Shown: positions 36,801-45,087 of the stretch, one piece after another
Position numbering within the stretch: position 1 is the stretch's first letter
Layout: every line of letters begins with the position of its first letter
Source: Kitasatospora aureofaciens
GTDB lineage: Bacteria > Actinomycetota > Actinomycetes > Streptomycetales > Streptomycetaceae
NCBI RefSeq assembly: GCF_019192735.1
Contig: NZ_JAHTKP010000008.1
Span: 124,001 to 188,000, forward strand
Direction of reading: 5' to 3'
Length of the DNA: 64,000 bases
Made by a program: the position numbers and the translations under genes
The notes under the pieces: generated by a model
Told to the model about the DNA's origin: nothing
The model's input: the letters and a program-made list of their open reading frames with translations, nothing else
Database searches by the model: none

Positions 36801-39337
36801 GAATCCAGCACCCGGAAGCCCTGGTTGGCGAGCGGCCGCCCGTATGGGATGCTCCGCCAGCCGGGTTCGAGGCCGCGGCAGGGGTGGGCGATGGACCAGA
36901 TGGCGGCCTCGGTGGCGCCGCCCATGGCGACCACCTCCAGGCCGGGCAGGCGGGTGGTGATCTCGTCAGGCAGGGTGAGCGGCACCCAGTCGCCGGAGAG
37001 CAGCGCGAGGCGCAGCGAGGGCAGTGCGAGGGCGGGCTCGGACTCCAGGTAGGAGGCGAGCATCTGCATCATCGCGGGCACCGAGTCCCAGAGGGTGACG
37101 CGGTGTTCGGCGATCAGCGCGGCCCAGTGGGACGGGTCGGTGCGGCGGTCGTGGTCGGGCAGGACGAGCGCGCCGCCGGCCGAGAGCGGGCCGAGGATGT
37201 CGTAGACGGACAGGTCGAAGCCGAGGTTGGCGAGGCCCAGGACACGGTCCTCGGCGGTGACGCGGTGGCGGCGGTTGATGGCGGTGATCGTGTTGGCGGC
37301 GGCGTGGTGGCTGACCACGACGCCCTTGGGGGTGCCGGTCGAGCCCGAGGTGTAGATCACGTATGCGGGGGCGTCGGGGGCGCCCGGCACGATCAACGGG
37401 GGTTCTGCGGGCTTGAGTTCGTCCACCGAGATCGCGTCCGGACCGGCGTCCGTCCAGGACTGGGTGAGCACCTGCCGGACGCCGGCATCGGCGAGGATCG
37501 CGGCCCGGCGCAGCGGCGGCTGCACGGTGTCGACGGGCAGGTAGGCGGCGCCGGCGAGGAGCGTGCCGAGCACGGCGACGACCTGCTCAGGGCCCTTGTC
37601 CATGACGATCGCCACCCGCTCGCCGGGGGTGCAGCCGGCCACGCTCAGCGCCTCGGCGACGGCGGCGGCCCGGCCGGCGAGTTCGCCATAGGTGACGGTG
37701 CCGCGCGGGCCGATGACGGCCGGGCGGTCCGGGGTGCGGGCGGCGTGGGCGAAGAAGGCGTGGTGGAGCGGGGCGTCGGGCAGCGGCGAGGCGGTGTCGT
37801 TGGCGGCGCGGCGCTCCTCGGCCTGCCAGGCGGGCAGCGGGACGGCCTCGGGGGCGTCCCAGCGGCCGTCGTCGGCGGCCAGGTCGCGCAGCAGGGCCTC
37901 GAAGGCGTCGAACATGTCGTCCGCGAGGCCGTCGGGGAAGATGCCCTCGCGGATGTCCCAGTTGACCTGGAGGCCGTCGGCGTCGTCCATGGCCTGGCAG
38001 TCAATGAACACCTGCGGGGTCTGGGTGATGCCGAAGCCGTCCAGCCGGCCGGTGGCGCGGCGCTCGGCGGTGTCGCCGGTGAGGCCGATGGCGCTGGTGA
38101 ACACGACCGGCATGAGGGCGGCCTCCCGCCCGCGCCGGCGGGCGAGTTCGCGCAGCACCTCGACGCCGGAGCAGAGCCGGTGGTCGAGGTCCGCGAAGAG
38201 GCGGGCGCCGAGCGACCGGGTCCGTTCGGCGAACGACGCGCCCTCCGTCCAGTCGACGGCGAGCAGGCTGACGGAGGTGAAGTCGCCCACCACCCGGTCG
38301 ACGTCCGGGTGCAGCGGCAGCCGGTTGAGCACGGTGAGGTTGAGTGTGAACTGCGGGCTGCGGCTCCACCGTTCGAGCACGGCGGCGTAGGCGGCGAGGA
38401 CGACGGAGGACGGGGTGAGGCCGCGGTGGCGGGCGTGCTCGCGCAGCGCGTCCCAGGCGGTGGTGTCGAGTCTGAGGAAGCGGCGGCGGAAGCGGCCGGG
38501 GGTGTCGCGGTCGAGCACGGGCAGGTCGGGTGCGGGCGGTAGGGCGTCGATCCGCTCCCACCAGTAGGTGCGGTCGCGCTGGTGGCGGGCGGACTCGCGC
38601 AGGGTTCGCTCGGCGAGCAGGTAGTCGCGGAACTCCAGCTCTGTCGACGGCAGTTCGGTGGCAGGGTCGGCGTGCAGGGCCTCGAACTCGGCGAGCAGGA
38701 GCCAGATGCTCGCCCAGTCGGCGATCAGGAAGTCCATGGAGAGGTGGAGGACGGCCCGTTCGTCGCTCCTGGTCACCCGGAGGCCGAACAGCGGCCACTG
38801 GTCGGTGCGGTAGACCCGGTGGCCGAAGTCCTCGCGGACGGAGGTGAGTTCGTCCTCGATGCGGTCCTGGCCGGCGCCGCGCAGGTCGGTGGCGGGCACG
38901 GCGAGTCGGGGCACCTCGGGCAGCACCCGCTGGGACCCGTCCGGCTCGACGACCGCGCGCAGCATTCCGTGCCGGCGGACCAGCCGGTTCCAGGCCTCCT
39001 CCGTCCGCTCCGGGTCGAGGTCCGGGTAGTTCACCTCCAGGTAGACGTGGCACGCGACCTTGCCGTGGCCGAACGCTTCGTTGCGGCCCAGCAGGTAGGC
39101 GGACTGGACGTCGGTGAGCGGGAACGGGTCGTGACAGGACTCCGGCGCGGGGACGACGGCGGGCCGGTCGCGCTCCTCGGCGAGGTGAGCGAGCACGGCT
39201 TCCTTGGCGGCCTTGAGGCGGTCGCGCAGCTCCTCGGTGAGCGCGCCCTTCGGCGCACGGAACCGGAGTTGGCCCGCGTCCTCCCACAACTGCACTCCGG
39301 CATCCTGGAGTTCGGCGATCAGCTCGGTGACGTTCAT
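33875..39337 (-). CDS. NRPS2: TubC-Cy-A(MT)-PCP-TE
   Basis: 1820 residues from the ATG at 39337. Order: TubC-like docking domain (1-52); heterocyclisation domain (~66-500) with DFLIAD (D202-x4-D207) in place of the condensation HHxxxDG; adenylation domain (~520-990) with YTSGSTGTPKG and FDLSVYDIL, a cysteine-type pocket; an inserted SAM methyltransferase (~1000-1330) with intact VLEAGAGTGGTT; PCP with Ser1426 (RGADSL); terminal thioesterase whose nucleophile elbow is GYCLGG (Cys1576, not Ser) with a late His in GNHFSC. It should accept the chain from NRPS1, add and cyclise a third Cys, methylate and release. Its start overlaps the FAD gene stop (ATGA). Confidence 0.9.
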   Translation of the reverse strand: MNVTELIAELQDAGVQLWEDAGQLRFRAPKGALTEELRDRLKAAKEAVLAHLAEERDRPAVVPAPESCHDPFPLTDVQSAYLLGRNEAFGHGKVACHVYLEVNYPDLDPERTEEAWNRLVRRHGMLRAVVEPDGSQRVLPEVPRLAVPATDLRGAGQDRIEDELTSVREDFGHRVYRTDQWPLFGLRVTRSDERAVLHLSMDFLIADWASIWLLLAEFEALHADPATELPSTELEFRDYLLAERTLRESARHQRDRTYWWERIDALPPAPDLPVLDRDTPGRFRRRFLRLDTTAWDALREHARHRGLTPSSVVLAAYAAVLERWSRSPQFTLNLTVLNRLPLHPDVDRVVGDFTSVSLLAVDWTEGASFAERTRSLGARLFADLDHRLCSGVEVLRELARRRGREAALMPVVFTSAIGLTGDTAERRATGRLDGFGITQTPQVFIDCQAMDDADGLQVNWDIREGIFPDGLADDMFDAFEALLRDLAADDGRWDAPEAVPLPAWQAEERRAANDTASPLPDAPLHHAFFAHAARTPDRPAVIGPRGTVTYGELAGRAAAVAEALSVAGCTPGERVAIVMDKGPEQVVAVLGTLLAGAAYLPVDTVQPPLRRAAILADAGVRQVLTQSWTDAGPDAISVDELKPAEPPLIVPGAPDAPAYVIYTSGSTGTPKGVVVSHHAAANTITAINRRHRVTAEDRVLGLANLGFDLSVYDILGPLSAGGALVLPDHDRRTDPSHWAALIAEHRVTLWDSVPAMMQMLASYLESEPALALPSLRLALLSGDWVPLTLPDEITTRLPGLEVVAMGGATEAAIWSIAHPCRGLEPGWRSIPYGRPLANQGFRVLDSALRDRPVWTAGELFITGAGLAQGYLGDPATTAERFLTHPKDGQPLYRTGDFGRYLPGGEIEFLGREDTQIKLRGHRIELGEIEAALLAHPAVAAAGVVVDGEGLLAVVEPARTAHAAHTTNATDATALLETVGTEADAAIPGLDHATVANAVELLDRAVLTSMALALQQVDAQADTPTDTQADQRTDGVADRHRWLAHRWRAVLDGTDLGTVDATTAADRWALAEQAWTAELGSPEFPTYLRRNADHLPALLTGRQDPLELLYPDGSFATTTALYRDNATARYLNRAVATLFRRIAAEHTGRLRVLEAGAGTGGTTTDVLNALAGTETDYLFTDAAPFFLPEARARFGDRPGVRFGVFDVDRDHRAQGLAPNSFDVVLAAGVLENARDIPAALARLAELVAPGGWLVLTEPTREHPWILASQAFLMTAPDDDLRADGPSYLDRDQWLHLLAKAGAHQVLTLPEDGHVLAPQAVHLFAARLKAERTPVTEPELRAHLAERLPAHMAPSHLQVADALPLTGNGKVDRATLRTWRPATTTAESGSTAAPADELESRLAELWADALAVPAIGRTDNFYDRGADSLIMARTAGRLREELPQATDLPFDTLLRQLLNQPTIAELAAFLRGNAPSESAQLTGRRSESSNAVLVPFSTGGDGRLRVLFHAGLGTMECYRPLAKELVAQDLGPVLGIVIDDTDHYCSLDPAEVIERAADDYAERLLAEGHTRVQLVGYCLGGLYATEVARRLDERGVVVEDLILASSHPVVFDVEDDLMLELLFLPNLHISLAESGFGPVDPDAVLRGFMQVIERHGGKVPDGSLLDVGGDPELDAAAAYFRSLTGHTRTERFARYARAAAAATGQELPTELAEGMFRVFRQSFRSARFTPPPYAGDIRFLRPRGSSGFAPGMDRTTLDFWRDVCLGELAVTDIEGNHFSCIEEQNARAVADLIAAPLRTAASGSTESSGTTNSGTENSSTTP

Positions 39338-40713
39338 CGATGGGTGGCCTCTTCGGGTCGCGGGAGGACGGTTCTTGTGGTGAGCGGGCGGATGTTGGCG
39401 TTGAAGCGGAACACGTTGTCCGGGTCCCAGACGGTCTTGAGCCGGACCAGCCGCTCGTGGGCGGCGGGCCCGTAGACGGCGCGCACCCACTCGGGCTCGG
39501 GGTCGGGCAGGAGGTTGGCGTACGGGCCGAGGGCGACGGGCTGGAGCGCCCGCCAGCCGTCCCGGGCCGGGCGAAGGTGGGCGGGGCTGTCGGGCTCGCC
39601 GTACCACTGGGCGCAGATCTCGGCGAACCACCGGGCGTCCCGGTGGGTGTAGGCGGTCGGCCCGGCGGGCGCGCGGCCGATCGCCCCGCCGAGGGCGCCG
39701 AGCACGATGGAGAGGTTCGGCCCGCCGGACGCCCAGCGGGCGAGCAGGTCGTCGATGGTCGCATCGGACAGGTCGGCCAGCAACTCGCCGCGGTTATACA
39801 CGTGTTGGCGGGTGTGGTCGGGAGGGGAGGGGAGCAGCCGCTGGTACGCGGTGTACGCCATCGGCCGGACGGCGTCGGCGAGCGGCATCGGCGTGCCGTA
39901 CCGCAGTGGCCCGAGCACCTCGTCGGCGCGCGCCGGGTCGCCGAACCACGTGGGGATCAGCACCACCGAGCGTTCGAAGTGCAGGTGCTCGGGGACGAAC
40001 GGCAGCGGCGGCGCCGTCCAGATGAGGATGACCAGCGAGGCCTGGTCAGGGGCGGTGGCCAGCCAGTCGCGGGCGGTGCGGAGCACGGACGGGGCGTGCT
40101 CGGCCGGGTGGACCAGGGGCCCGGCGACCACGCCGCTCACCGGGTGCAGCCGGAAGCCGAACCGGACGACGACGCCGAAGTTGCCACCTCCGCCGCGCAG
40201 GCCCCAGAACAGCTCCGGGTGCTCGTCGGCGCTCGCGCGCACCCGACGGCCGTCCGCGGTGACCAGGTCGAAGAAGAGCACGTTGTCGCTGGTCAGCCCG
40301 TACTGCCGGGACAGGTCGCCGACCCCGCCGCCCAGGGTGTGGCCGGCGATGCCGACCTCGGGATTGCGCGGCCCTGGCAGGGCGAGGCCGTGGCGCTGCG
40401 TGGCCGCGTCCAACTCGCCCCAGAGGAGGCCGGGTTCGGCTTCTGCTGCGCGCGCGTCGGGGTCGACGGTGACGCGCTTCATGGTGGAGAGGTCGAAGAC
40501 CACGCCGCCGTCGCAGGTGCCCCAGCCGGCCACGTTCGCCCCGCCGCCGCGCACGGCGACGGGCAGGCGGTGGCGGCGGGCGTGGGCGAGGGCCTCCTGG
40601 ACGTCCTCGGGGGAGGCGCAGCGGGCGATCGCAGCGGGGCGGCGGTCGGCGCGGGCGTTGCGTACGCGGCGGGCGCGGTCGTAGTCGGGGTGGTCGGGGG
40701 TGATCAGCTGCAT
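39334..40713 (-). CDS. FAD-linked oxidoreductase (BBE/6-hydroxynicotine-oxidase family)
   Basis: 459 residues. FAD-binding PCMH-type domain (~30-200) with VAVRGGGANVAGWGTC, EAEPGLLWGELDAATQ and GIAGHTLGGGVGDLSRQYGLT, then a C-terminal BBE-like segment ending LKTVWDPDNVFRFNANI. The His that carries covalent FAD in this family (RGGGHN) is Ala here, and no Cys is seen at the second attachment point, so flavin is probably non-covalent. It overlaps the VOC gene by 10 bases and NRPS2 by 4. It may oxidise a thiazoline or thiazolidine ring, which is inference. Confidence 0.85.
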   Translation of the reverse strand: MQLITPDHPDYDRARRVRNARADRRPAAIARCASPEDVQEALAHARRHRLPVAVRGGGANVAGWGTCDGGVVFDLSTMKRVTVDPDARAAEAEPGLLWGELDAATQRHGLALPGPRNPEVGIAGHTLGGGVGDLSRQYGLTSDNVLFFDLVTADGRRVRASADEHPELFWGLRGGGGNFGVVVRFGFRLHPVSGVVAGPLVHPAEHAPSVLRTARDWLATAPDQASLVILIWTAPPLPFVPEHLHFERSVVLIPTWFGDPARADEVLGPLRYGTPMPLADAVRPMAYTAYQRLLPSPPDHTRQHVYNRGELLADLSDATIDDLLARWASGGPNLSIVLGALGGAIGRAPAGPTAYTHRDARWFAEICAQWYGEPDSPAHLRPARDGWRALQPVALGPYANLLPDPEPEWVRAVYGPAAHERLVRLKTVWDPDNVFRFNANIRPLTTRTVLPRPEEATHR

Positions 40714-41432
40714 GCCGGGCTCCGTTCGAAGACCGCGCCGTGGACGGTCGCCGGGTCGATCTCACCCGTGAGGCCCGCGAGTTCGACGGAACGGACGGCG
40801 GTGCGGGCGGCCGGCTCGGCGGCCAGCCAGGGGTCCGCGCCGGCCAGGGTGTCGAAGGCCTTGCGGTCCCGCTCGGCCACGTCGAAGCGGACGCGGGTGA
40901 TGCTGTGGGCGCCGTTCGGGTGGGTCACGGTGGCGGGGCGCTGGGGAGGATCGTAGGCAGAGACGACGAACGGGAGGTGGGGGCGCGGGGCGAGGAACTG
41001 GTAGCGGACCCGGGTGCCGTCGGGGGTGATCCGGCGGCCCTTCATCACGCGGGACCCGGGGATGCCCGTCTCCTGCAACGCGAGGTGCGCGCCGACCAGG
41101 TCGGTCTCCTCGGTCTCCAGCGCGACATCCCGCCAGCCCTCGCCGGGCGCGGCCCAGCGCGCCAGCCGGGCGCCGGCCGGCGCTCCGTAGGCAAGGCCGA
41201 ACGGCAGGCGGAGCAGGCCGAACCGGCGTGGCAGCTCGAAGAGTTCGATGAACGGTCCGGACTCGAACCAGATCAGCGCGTTGTGCGCCTTGGCAGGGGT
41301 GCTGCCCCAGGTCACGGTGAAGCCGGCCGCGGCGAAGTCCGCGACGGCGGTGCGGATGTCGTCGACCTTGCAGAGAATGTGACTGCACGTCAGATCGATG
41401 GTGTTGTGGTGGTGGCGGTGTTTGGTGCTCAT
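40704..41432 (-). CDS. VOC-superfamily (glyoxalase-like) protein
   Basis: 242 residues. Begins with a His-rich MSTKHRHHHNTIDL, then SHILCKVDDIRTAVADFAAAGFTVTWGS and ALIWFESGPFIELFEL, as in the Glyoxalase_3 family. Only some of the metal ligands of VOC enzymes are evident. Such proteins act as lyases, isomerases or binding proteins. Here it is wedged between two tailoring genes with 4-bp and overlapping spacings, so it belongs to the metallophore pathway, possibly as a metal-binding or resistance protein. The role is unknown. Confidence 0.7.
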   Translation of the reverse strand: MSTKHRHHHNTIDLTCSHILCKVDDIRTAVADFAAAGFTVTWGSTPAKAHNALIWFESGPFIELFELPRRFGLLRLPFGLAYGAPAGARLARWAAPGEGWRDVALETEETDLVGAHLALQETGIPGSRVMKGRRITPDGTRVRYQFLAPRPHLPFVVSAYDPPQRPATVTHPNGAHSITRVRFDVAERDRKAFDTLAGADPWLAAEPAARTAVRSVELAGLTGEIDPATVHGAVFERSPACS

Positions 41433-41436
41433 TCGC

Positions 41437-43635
41437 TCATTCCTGTGCGGTCCGGGCCGCGAAGAGTCGCTGCCCGAGCGGGGCGAGCGGGTGGTTCTCG
41501 GGCGGGAGGGTGCGGATCTCCCGGAGTCCCGCGCCGGTGAGGACGTCCAGCCACTGGGTGCGGGAGAGGAAGGTGGTGCCGGAGGCGAGGCGGGCGTCGT
41601 GGGCGGTGGTCATCATGAACGCCTGGGAGGTGAGGATCTCCAGATGCTCCCGGGTGGGCTCGGTGACCAGCAACCATCCGCCGGGCGTGAGGAGTTCGGC
41701 CAGGCTGCGGACGGTCGCGTCGGCGTCTCGGGCGTTGTTCAGCACCCCGGCGGCGATCACGACGTCGAACGAGCCGGGGGAGTGGCCCTGTTCGGCGGGC
41801 GGCCGGTCGATGTCGTACAGGCCGTGGCGCAGCCAGGGGAGCGCCTTGAACCGGTCCCGGGCCGGGCCGAGGAAGAACCGGGACACGTCGGTGAAGAGGT
41901 AGTCCACCCGGCCCGATCGGACCTCCGCGACCACCGCCTCGGTGGTCGCCCCCGTCCCCGCGCCGACTTCCAGTACGCGCAGCGGCCGGTCCGTGGCGGA
42001 CTCGGCGAGCAGGCGGACGGCGGTGGCCACGGCGGTGTTGAGGTATCGGGCAGTGACGGTCTCCCGGTAGACGGCGTCGGCGAGTTCGGTCCTGCCTTCC
42101 GGGAAGAGCAGCAGCGCTGCCTGCTGCTCGCCGGAGAGGAGGGCGGGCAGGCGCTCGGCGTTCCGGCGGAGGTAGTCGACGAACGCGGCGCCGCCCAGGC
42201 CGTCCTTCCACAGGGCGGCGGCTTCGTCCCAGGCCTGGGTGGTGGACAGCCGGTCGGTGGTGATGCGGCCGGTGTAGTGGTCGCCGTCCCGGGTGAGGCG
42301 GCCGCGGTCGGTGAGGACGGTCAGCCAGCGGCGGACCAGGGTGTGGTGGGCGGGCGCCACGGCGGTCAGCAGTTCGTCGGCCGTGGTCGGCAGGCTGCCC
42401 GGGCTGTCGGGCAGGAGCAGCCCGCGCTGCTGGAAGGTCAGCAGCATGGAGGCGAGCACCGCCTCGTCCAGCGCGTGGACGAAGGCCGCCGTCCGGTCGG
42501 CGGTGACGTGGTGGGCCTGCGGTTCGGCGGCGTCGGCGGCGCTTCGGACGAGATCGTCGAGGGTAGGGATCTTCAACTCCGTTGCGGGCAGCGGCTTGTG
42601 GCTCTGGCCAGGGCGCAGCAGCGGATAGCCGAGGCGGGTGGTGACGTCCTGCCACAGCCGCGCGAGCGTCAGGTGGTACTGCTCGGGCCGCTCGGCGTCC
42701 GGCGCGCCGAAGGTCGCGGCCCGCAGCGCGAGCAGGTCCGCGCCGATGGCGGCGGGCCAGTCCCGGCTCAGCGCATCCCGGTAGCACGGCGGCTCGGCGG
42801 GGCCGAGGACGGTCGTCGTGGGTTCGTCGAGGTGGGCGGTGCCCGGTCCGTCGAAGTCGAAGCCGTCCTTCACCGCGTCCGGGATGTGCAGCCGAGGGCT
42901 CCACAGCACCGGGCCGTGCGGGTCGCTGAGCGTGAGGCTGCCCGCGGCCGTGCCGAGGGTGATCCGGTGGAGGAGGTGGATGTGGTTGTCCGGGTCGTCC
43001 GGATCCACCTCGTTCTGCACCCGCAGGGTGGCCGGCACCCCGCCGACCGTCCCGCTGAGCAGCCCGAAGGGGCCCTGTGTGCCCTGCAGTTGATCCATGC
43101 TCCACGGCCGCAGGGCCCCGCCCAACGCTTCCCCGAGCAGATGGACGAGCGGGAACGCGACCTGCACCGAACAGGCGGCATCCAGGTACAGCGCGGGCCG
43201 CCGCGCCAGCAGCCGACGCGCCGCCCCGACGAACTGCCGGACGGCAGGCAGCCGCACATAGAGATCCCCGAGCCGGTACCGCACACCCTGACGCCGGGCC
43301 TCGCGCAGGCAGGCGGCGAGGTCGTCGTGGTGCACGGGCTGCTCCTGGAGCACGTGGATCCGCCGCTTCAGCAGCCGCAGCGCCAAATCCGTCCCGGCTC
43401 CGCCCATCACGCCGGAGCGGACGACGACGCAGGCGAGGTCGATGTCGCCCGGCAACGCGTCCGGATCGGTGAACAGCGGCACCCCGAAGCGCCGGGCGCA
43501 CGCCACCGACCGCTCCCCGCCGCGCGCCAGTACCCCGGCGATCTCGAACTCGTCGGGCAGCGCGGCGAGCGCGGCCAGGTAGAACTGGCCGAACGTCGTC
43601 CCACACACCACCACCCGCAGCCGTCGTGCGGTCAC
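41437..43635 (-). CDS. Thiazolinyl-imine reductase fused to a SAM methyltransferase
   Basis: 732 residues from the GTG at 43635 (GGAGGA upstream). Residues 1-~345 are a Gfo/Idh-like NADPH enzyme of the Irp3/YbtU/PchG group: VVVCGTTFGQFYLAALAAL, LARGGERSVACARRFGVPLF, VLQEQPVHHDD, YRLGDLYVRLPAVRQF. Residues ~370-732 are a methyltransferase with its helical lead-in and VLEVGAGTGATTE, closely like the MT embedded in NRPS2. The reductase turns one thiazoline into a thiazolidine; the attached MT could then N-methylate it, as the PchF MT does after PchG. The two are separate proteins or NRPS domains in the known systems, so the fusion is unusual. Confidence 0.82.
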   Translation of the reverse strand: MTARRLRVVVCGTTFGQFYLAALAALPDEFEIAGVLARGGERSVACARRFGVPLFTDPDALPGDIDLACVVVRSGVMGGAGTDLALRLLKRRIHVLQEQPVHHDDLAACLREARRQGVRYRLGDLYVRLPAVRQFVGAARRLLARRPALYLDAACSVQVAFPLVHLLGEALGGALRPWSMDQLQGTQGPFGLLSGTVGGVPATLRVQNEVDPDDPDNHIHLLHRITLGTAAGSLTLSDPHGPVLWSPRLHIPDAVKDGFDFDGPGTAHLDEPTTTVLGPAEPPCYRDALSRDWPAAIGADLLALRAATFGAPDAERPEQYHLTLARLWQDVTTRLGYPLLRPGQSHKPLPATELKIPTLDDLVRSAADAAEPQAHHVTADRTAAFVHALDEAVLASMLLTFQQRGLLLPDSPGSLPTTADELLTAVAPAHHTLVRRWLTVLTDRGRLTRDGDHYTGRITTDRLSTTQAWDEAAALWKDGLGGAAFVDYLRRNAERLPALLSGEQQAALLLFPEGRTELADAVYRETVTARYLNTAVATAVRLLAESATDRPLRVLEVGAGTGATTEAVVAEVRSGRVDYLFTDVSRFFLGPARDRFKALPWLRHGLYDIDRPPAEQGHSPGSFDVVIAAGVLNNARDADATVRSLAELLTPGGWLLVTEPTREHLEILTSQAFMMTTAHDARLASGTTFLSRTQWLDVLTGAGLREIRTLPPENHPLAPLGQRLFAARTAQE

Positions 43636-43724
43636 TGGTCCTCCTCGTTGTTCTGGTCCACGGCGTATTCGCCAGGTGATGGGCACGCCGTACGGGTGTG
43701 CCGTCGGGGCCGGCGCTCGGCGGG

Positions 43725-44816
43725 TCACAGCGCGCCCTCCTCGACGACGGACAGCTCGGCGATGCCCGCCTCGGCCACCGACAGCGCGACGCCCGGCACC
43801 TCGCGCAGCCGCCGGACGGCCACCACCGGGTCCAGCACGGCGTCCGCCAGGTGCACACCCGGCGGGACCTCGCCACGCAACACCGCCAGTGCGGCCACCG
43901 CCGTGACGGCGCCCGTCAGTTCGGCGATCCCGGGCGCCCGCAGCACCGCCGTCCGGCTCACCGGCCGCCCGGCCGCGACGCCGTCCAACTGGGCCAGCAG
44001 CACGGCGTACGGGTTGCGCCCGGCGACGTCCAGTGCGGTCGCCCGGCACAGTGCCGCGACCGCCTCCGCCCGACTGAGCGCGCGGGCCGCGTCCAGGGCA
44101 GCTGGCAAGTGCTCGCCGTCCAACGCGGTGTACCACCGACCGTCGTGCAGCCCGAGGTCGCGGGCCAACTGCTCGCCCTCGGCGTCCAGGTAGGGCACGG
44201 CCGTGACCGGACGCGGCAGATACGGCAGCCGGAGCCCAGCCGCGCGGGCCATTGCACCCGGCCGGCGGGCGCCCTCGACCCAGGCTGCCGACGGCTCACT
44301 GTCGGAGCCGAGGACGCCGTGCAGGTAGTCCTCGGCGCCGGTCGCGGTGAAGGCGTCCAACACGGCCGCGTAGGAGGTCAGGCCGCGCACCGCGTCGAAC
44401 CCCTGCCGGGCCAGCCAGCGCGGCAGCACCCCGGACAGCCCGGGCAACGCGCCAGCTGCGAACACAGCCACCCGCGTGTGGTGCCCCGGTCTGAGCGAGC
44501 CGACTCCATCGGCCGTTCCCGCATCCACGTACGGCACCCCGGCCGCCAGAGCGGCCCGCGCCACCCGGACGGCCGTCCGGTGCGACGGGCCGGCACAGTG
44601 CACGACGAGCGAGCACCCATCGACGAACGCCACCAGTGACGCCTCATCGGCAACGTCCACCCGCACCGCCCGGGCCCCCGCGCCCACCCCCGCCGCAACC
44701 CGTGCCGCCCGGTCGACGTCCCGCCCCCCGATCCGCAACGGCCCGACCCCCCACCCCGCCAGCACCCGCACAGCCTGAGCACCGACGGCGCCATAACCCC
44801 CGATGACGCCGATCAC
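43725..44816 (-). CDS. Saccharopine-dehydrogenase-like NAD(P)-binding protein
   Basis: 363 residues from the GTG at 44816 (GGAGG 7 bases upstream). Rossmann start VIGVIGGYGAVGAQAVRVLAGWG, then LVVHCAGPSH and the GVPYVDAGT segment of the saccharopine-reductase-like family. The rest is Ala/Leu-rich without a clear catalytic signature. It sits between NRPS1 and the imine reductase in the operon, downstream of a 114-bp tandem repeat. It is probably a pathway reductase; the substrate is unknown. Confidence 0.7.
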   Translation of the reverse strand: MIGVIGGYGAVGAQAVRVLAGWGVGPLRIGGRDVDRAARVAAGVGAGARAVRVDVADEASLVAFVDGCSLVVHCAGPSHRTAVRVARAALAAGVPYVDAGTADGVGSLRPGHHTRVAVFAAGALPGLSGVLPRWLARQGFDAVRGLTSYAAVLDAFTATGAEDYLHGVLGSDSEPSAAWVEGARRPGAMARAAGLRLPYLPRPVTAVPYLDAEGEQLARDLGLHDGRWYTALDGEHLPAALDAARALSRAEAVAALCRATALDVAGRNPYAVLLAQLDGVAAGRPVSRTAVLRAPGIAELTGAVTAVAALAVLRGEVPPGVHLADAVLDPVVAVRRLREVPGVALSVAEAGIAELSVVEEGAL

Positions 44817-44869
44817 GCGGTACCTCCGTTCGCTCTCGTCTGCCGGGCGGGTTCGGTGCGAGCCCAGGC

Positions 44870-45066
44870 AAAATATGTCGGTCGGTCTACAGATTTCTGC
44901 TGGCGCGGCGGGACCGGCGGCGCAGGAAGTCGACCAGGCCGACTTCTTGCGTGCGGGATCGGCGCGTCGTGTGTGGGCGGGGTGGAATATGCCGGCCGGT
45001 CTACATATTTGCCCCGGGGCGATGGAGCGGGGTGCGCGACAAGTCGACGGGTCCGACTTCCTGCGC
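44870..45066. repeat. Tandem 114-bp repeat, each with two inverted repeats
   Basis: Two imperfect copies lie between the NRPS1 stop (45088) and the next gene start (44816). Copy A has AATATG-N12-CAGATT at 44872-44895 and an 11-bp-arm hairpin (one mismatch, 7-nt loop) at 44922-44950. Copy B has AATATG-N12-CATATT at 44986-45009 and a hairpin at 45034-45066. Both elements are offset by exactly 114 bp, while the DNA between them is much less alike. The hairpins could be terminators and the AT-rich repeats operators. Confidence 0.75.
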
Positions 45067-45087
45067 ACCGGCCGCCGAGGGCGCCGG

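Noticed and set aside
44817-45068. N-terminal extension of the saccharopine-like protein through the 114-bp repeat, giving repeated ICRPxxIF peptides
   Set aside because: The GTG at 44816 has an ideal GGAGG and begins exactly at the Rossmann motif. The repeated peptides only reflect the DNA inverted repeats.
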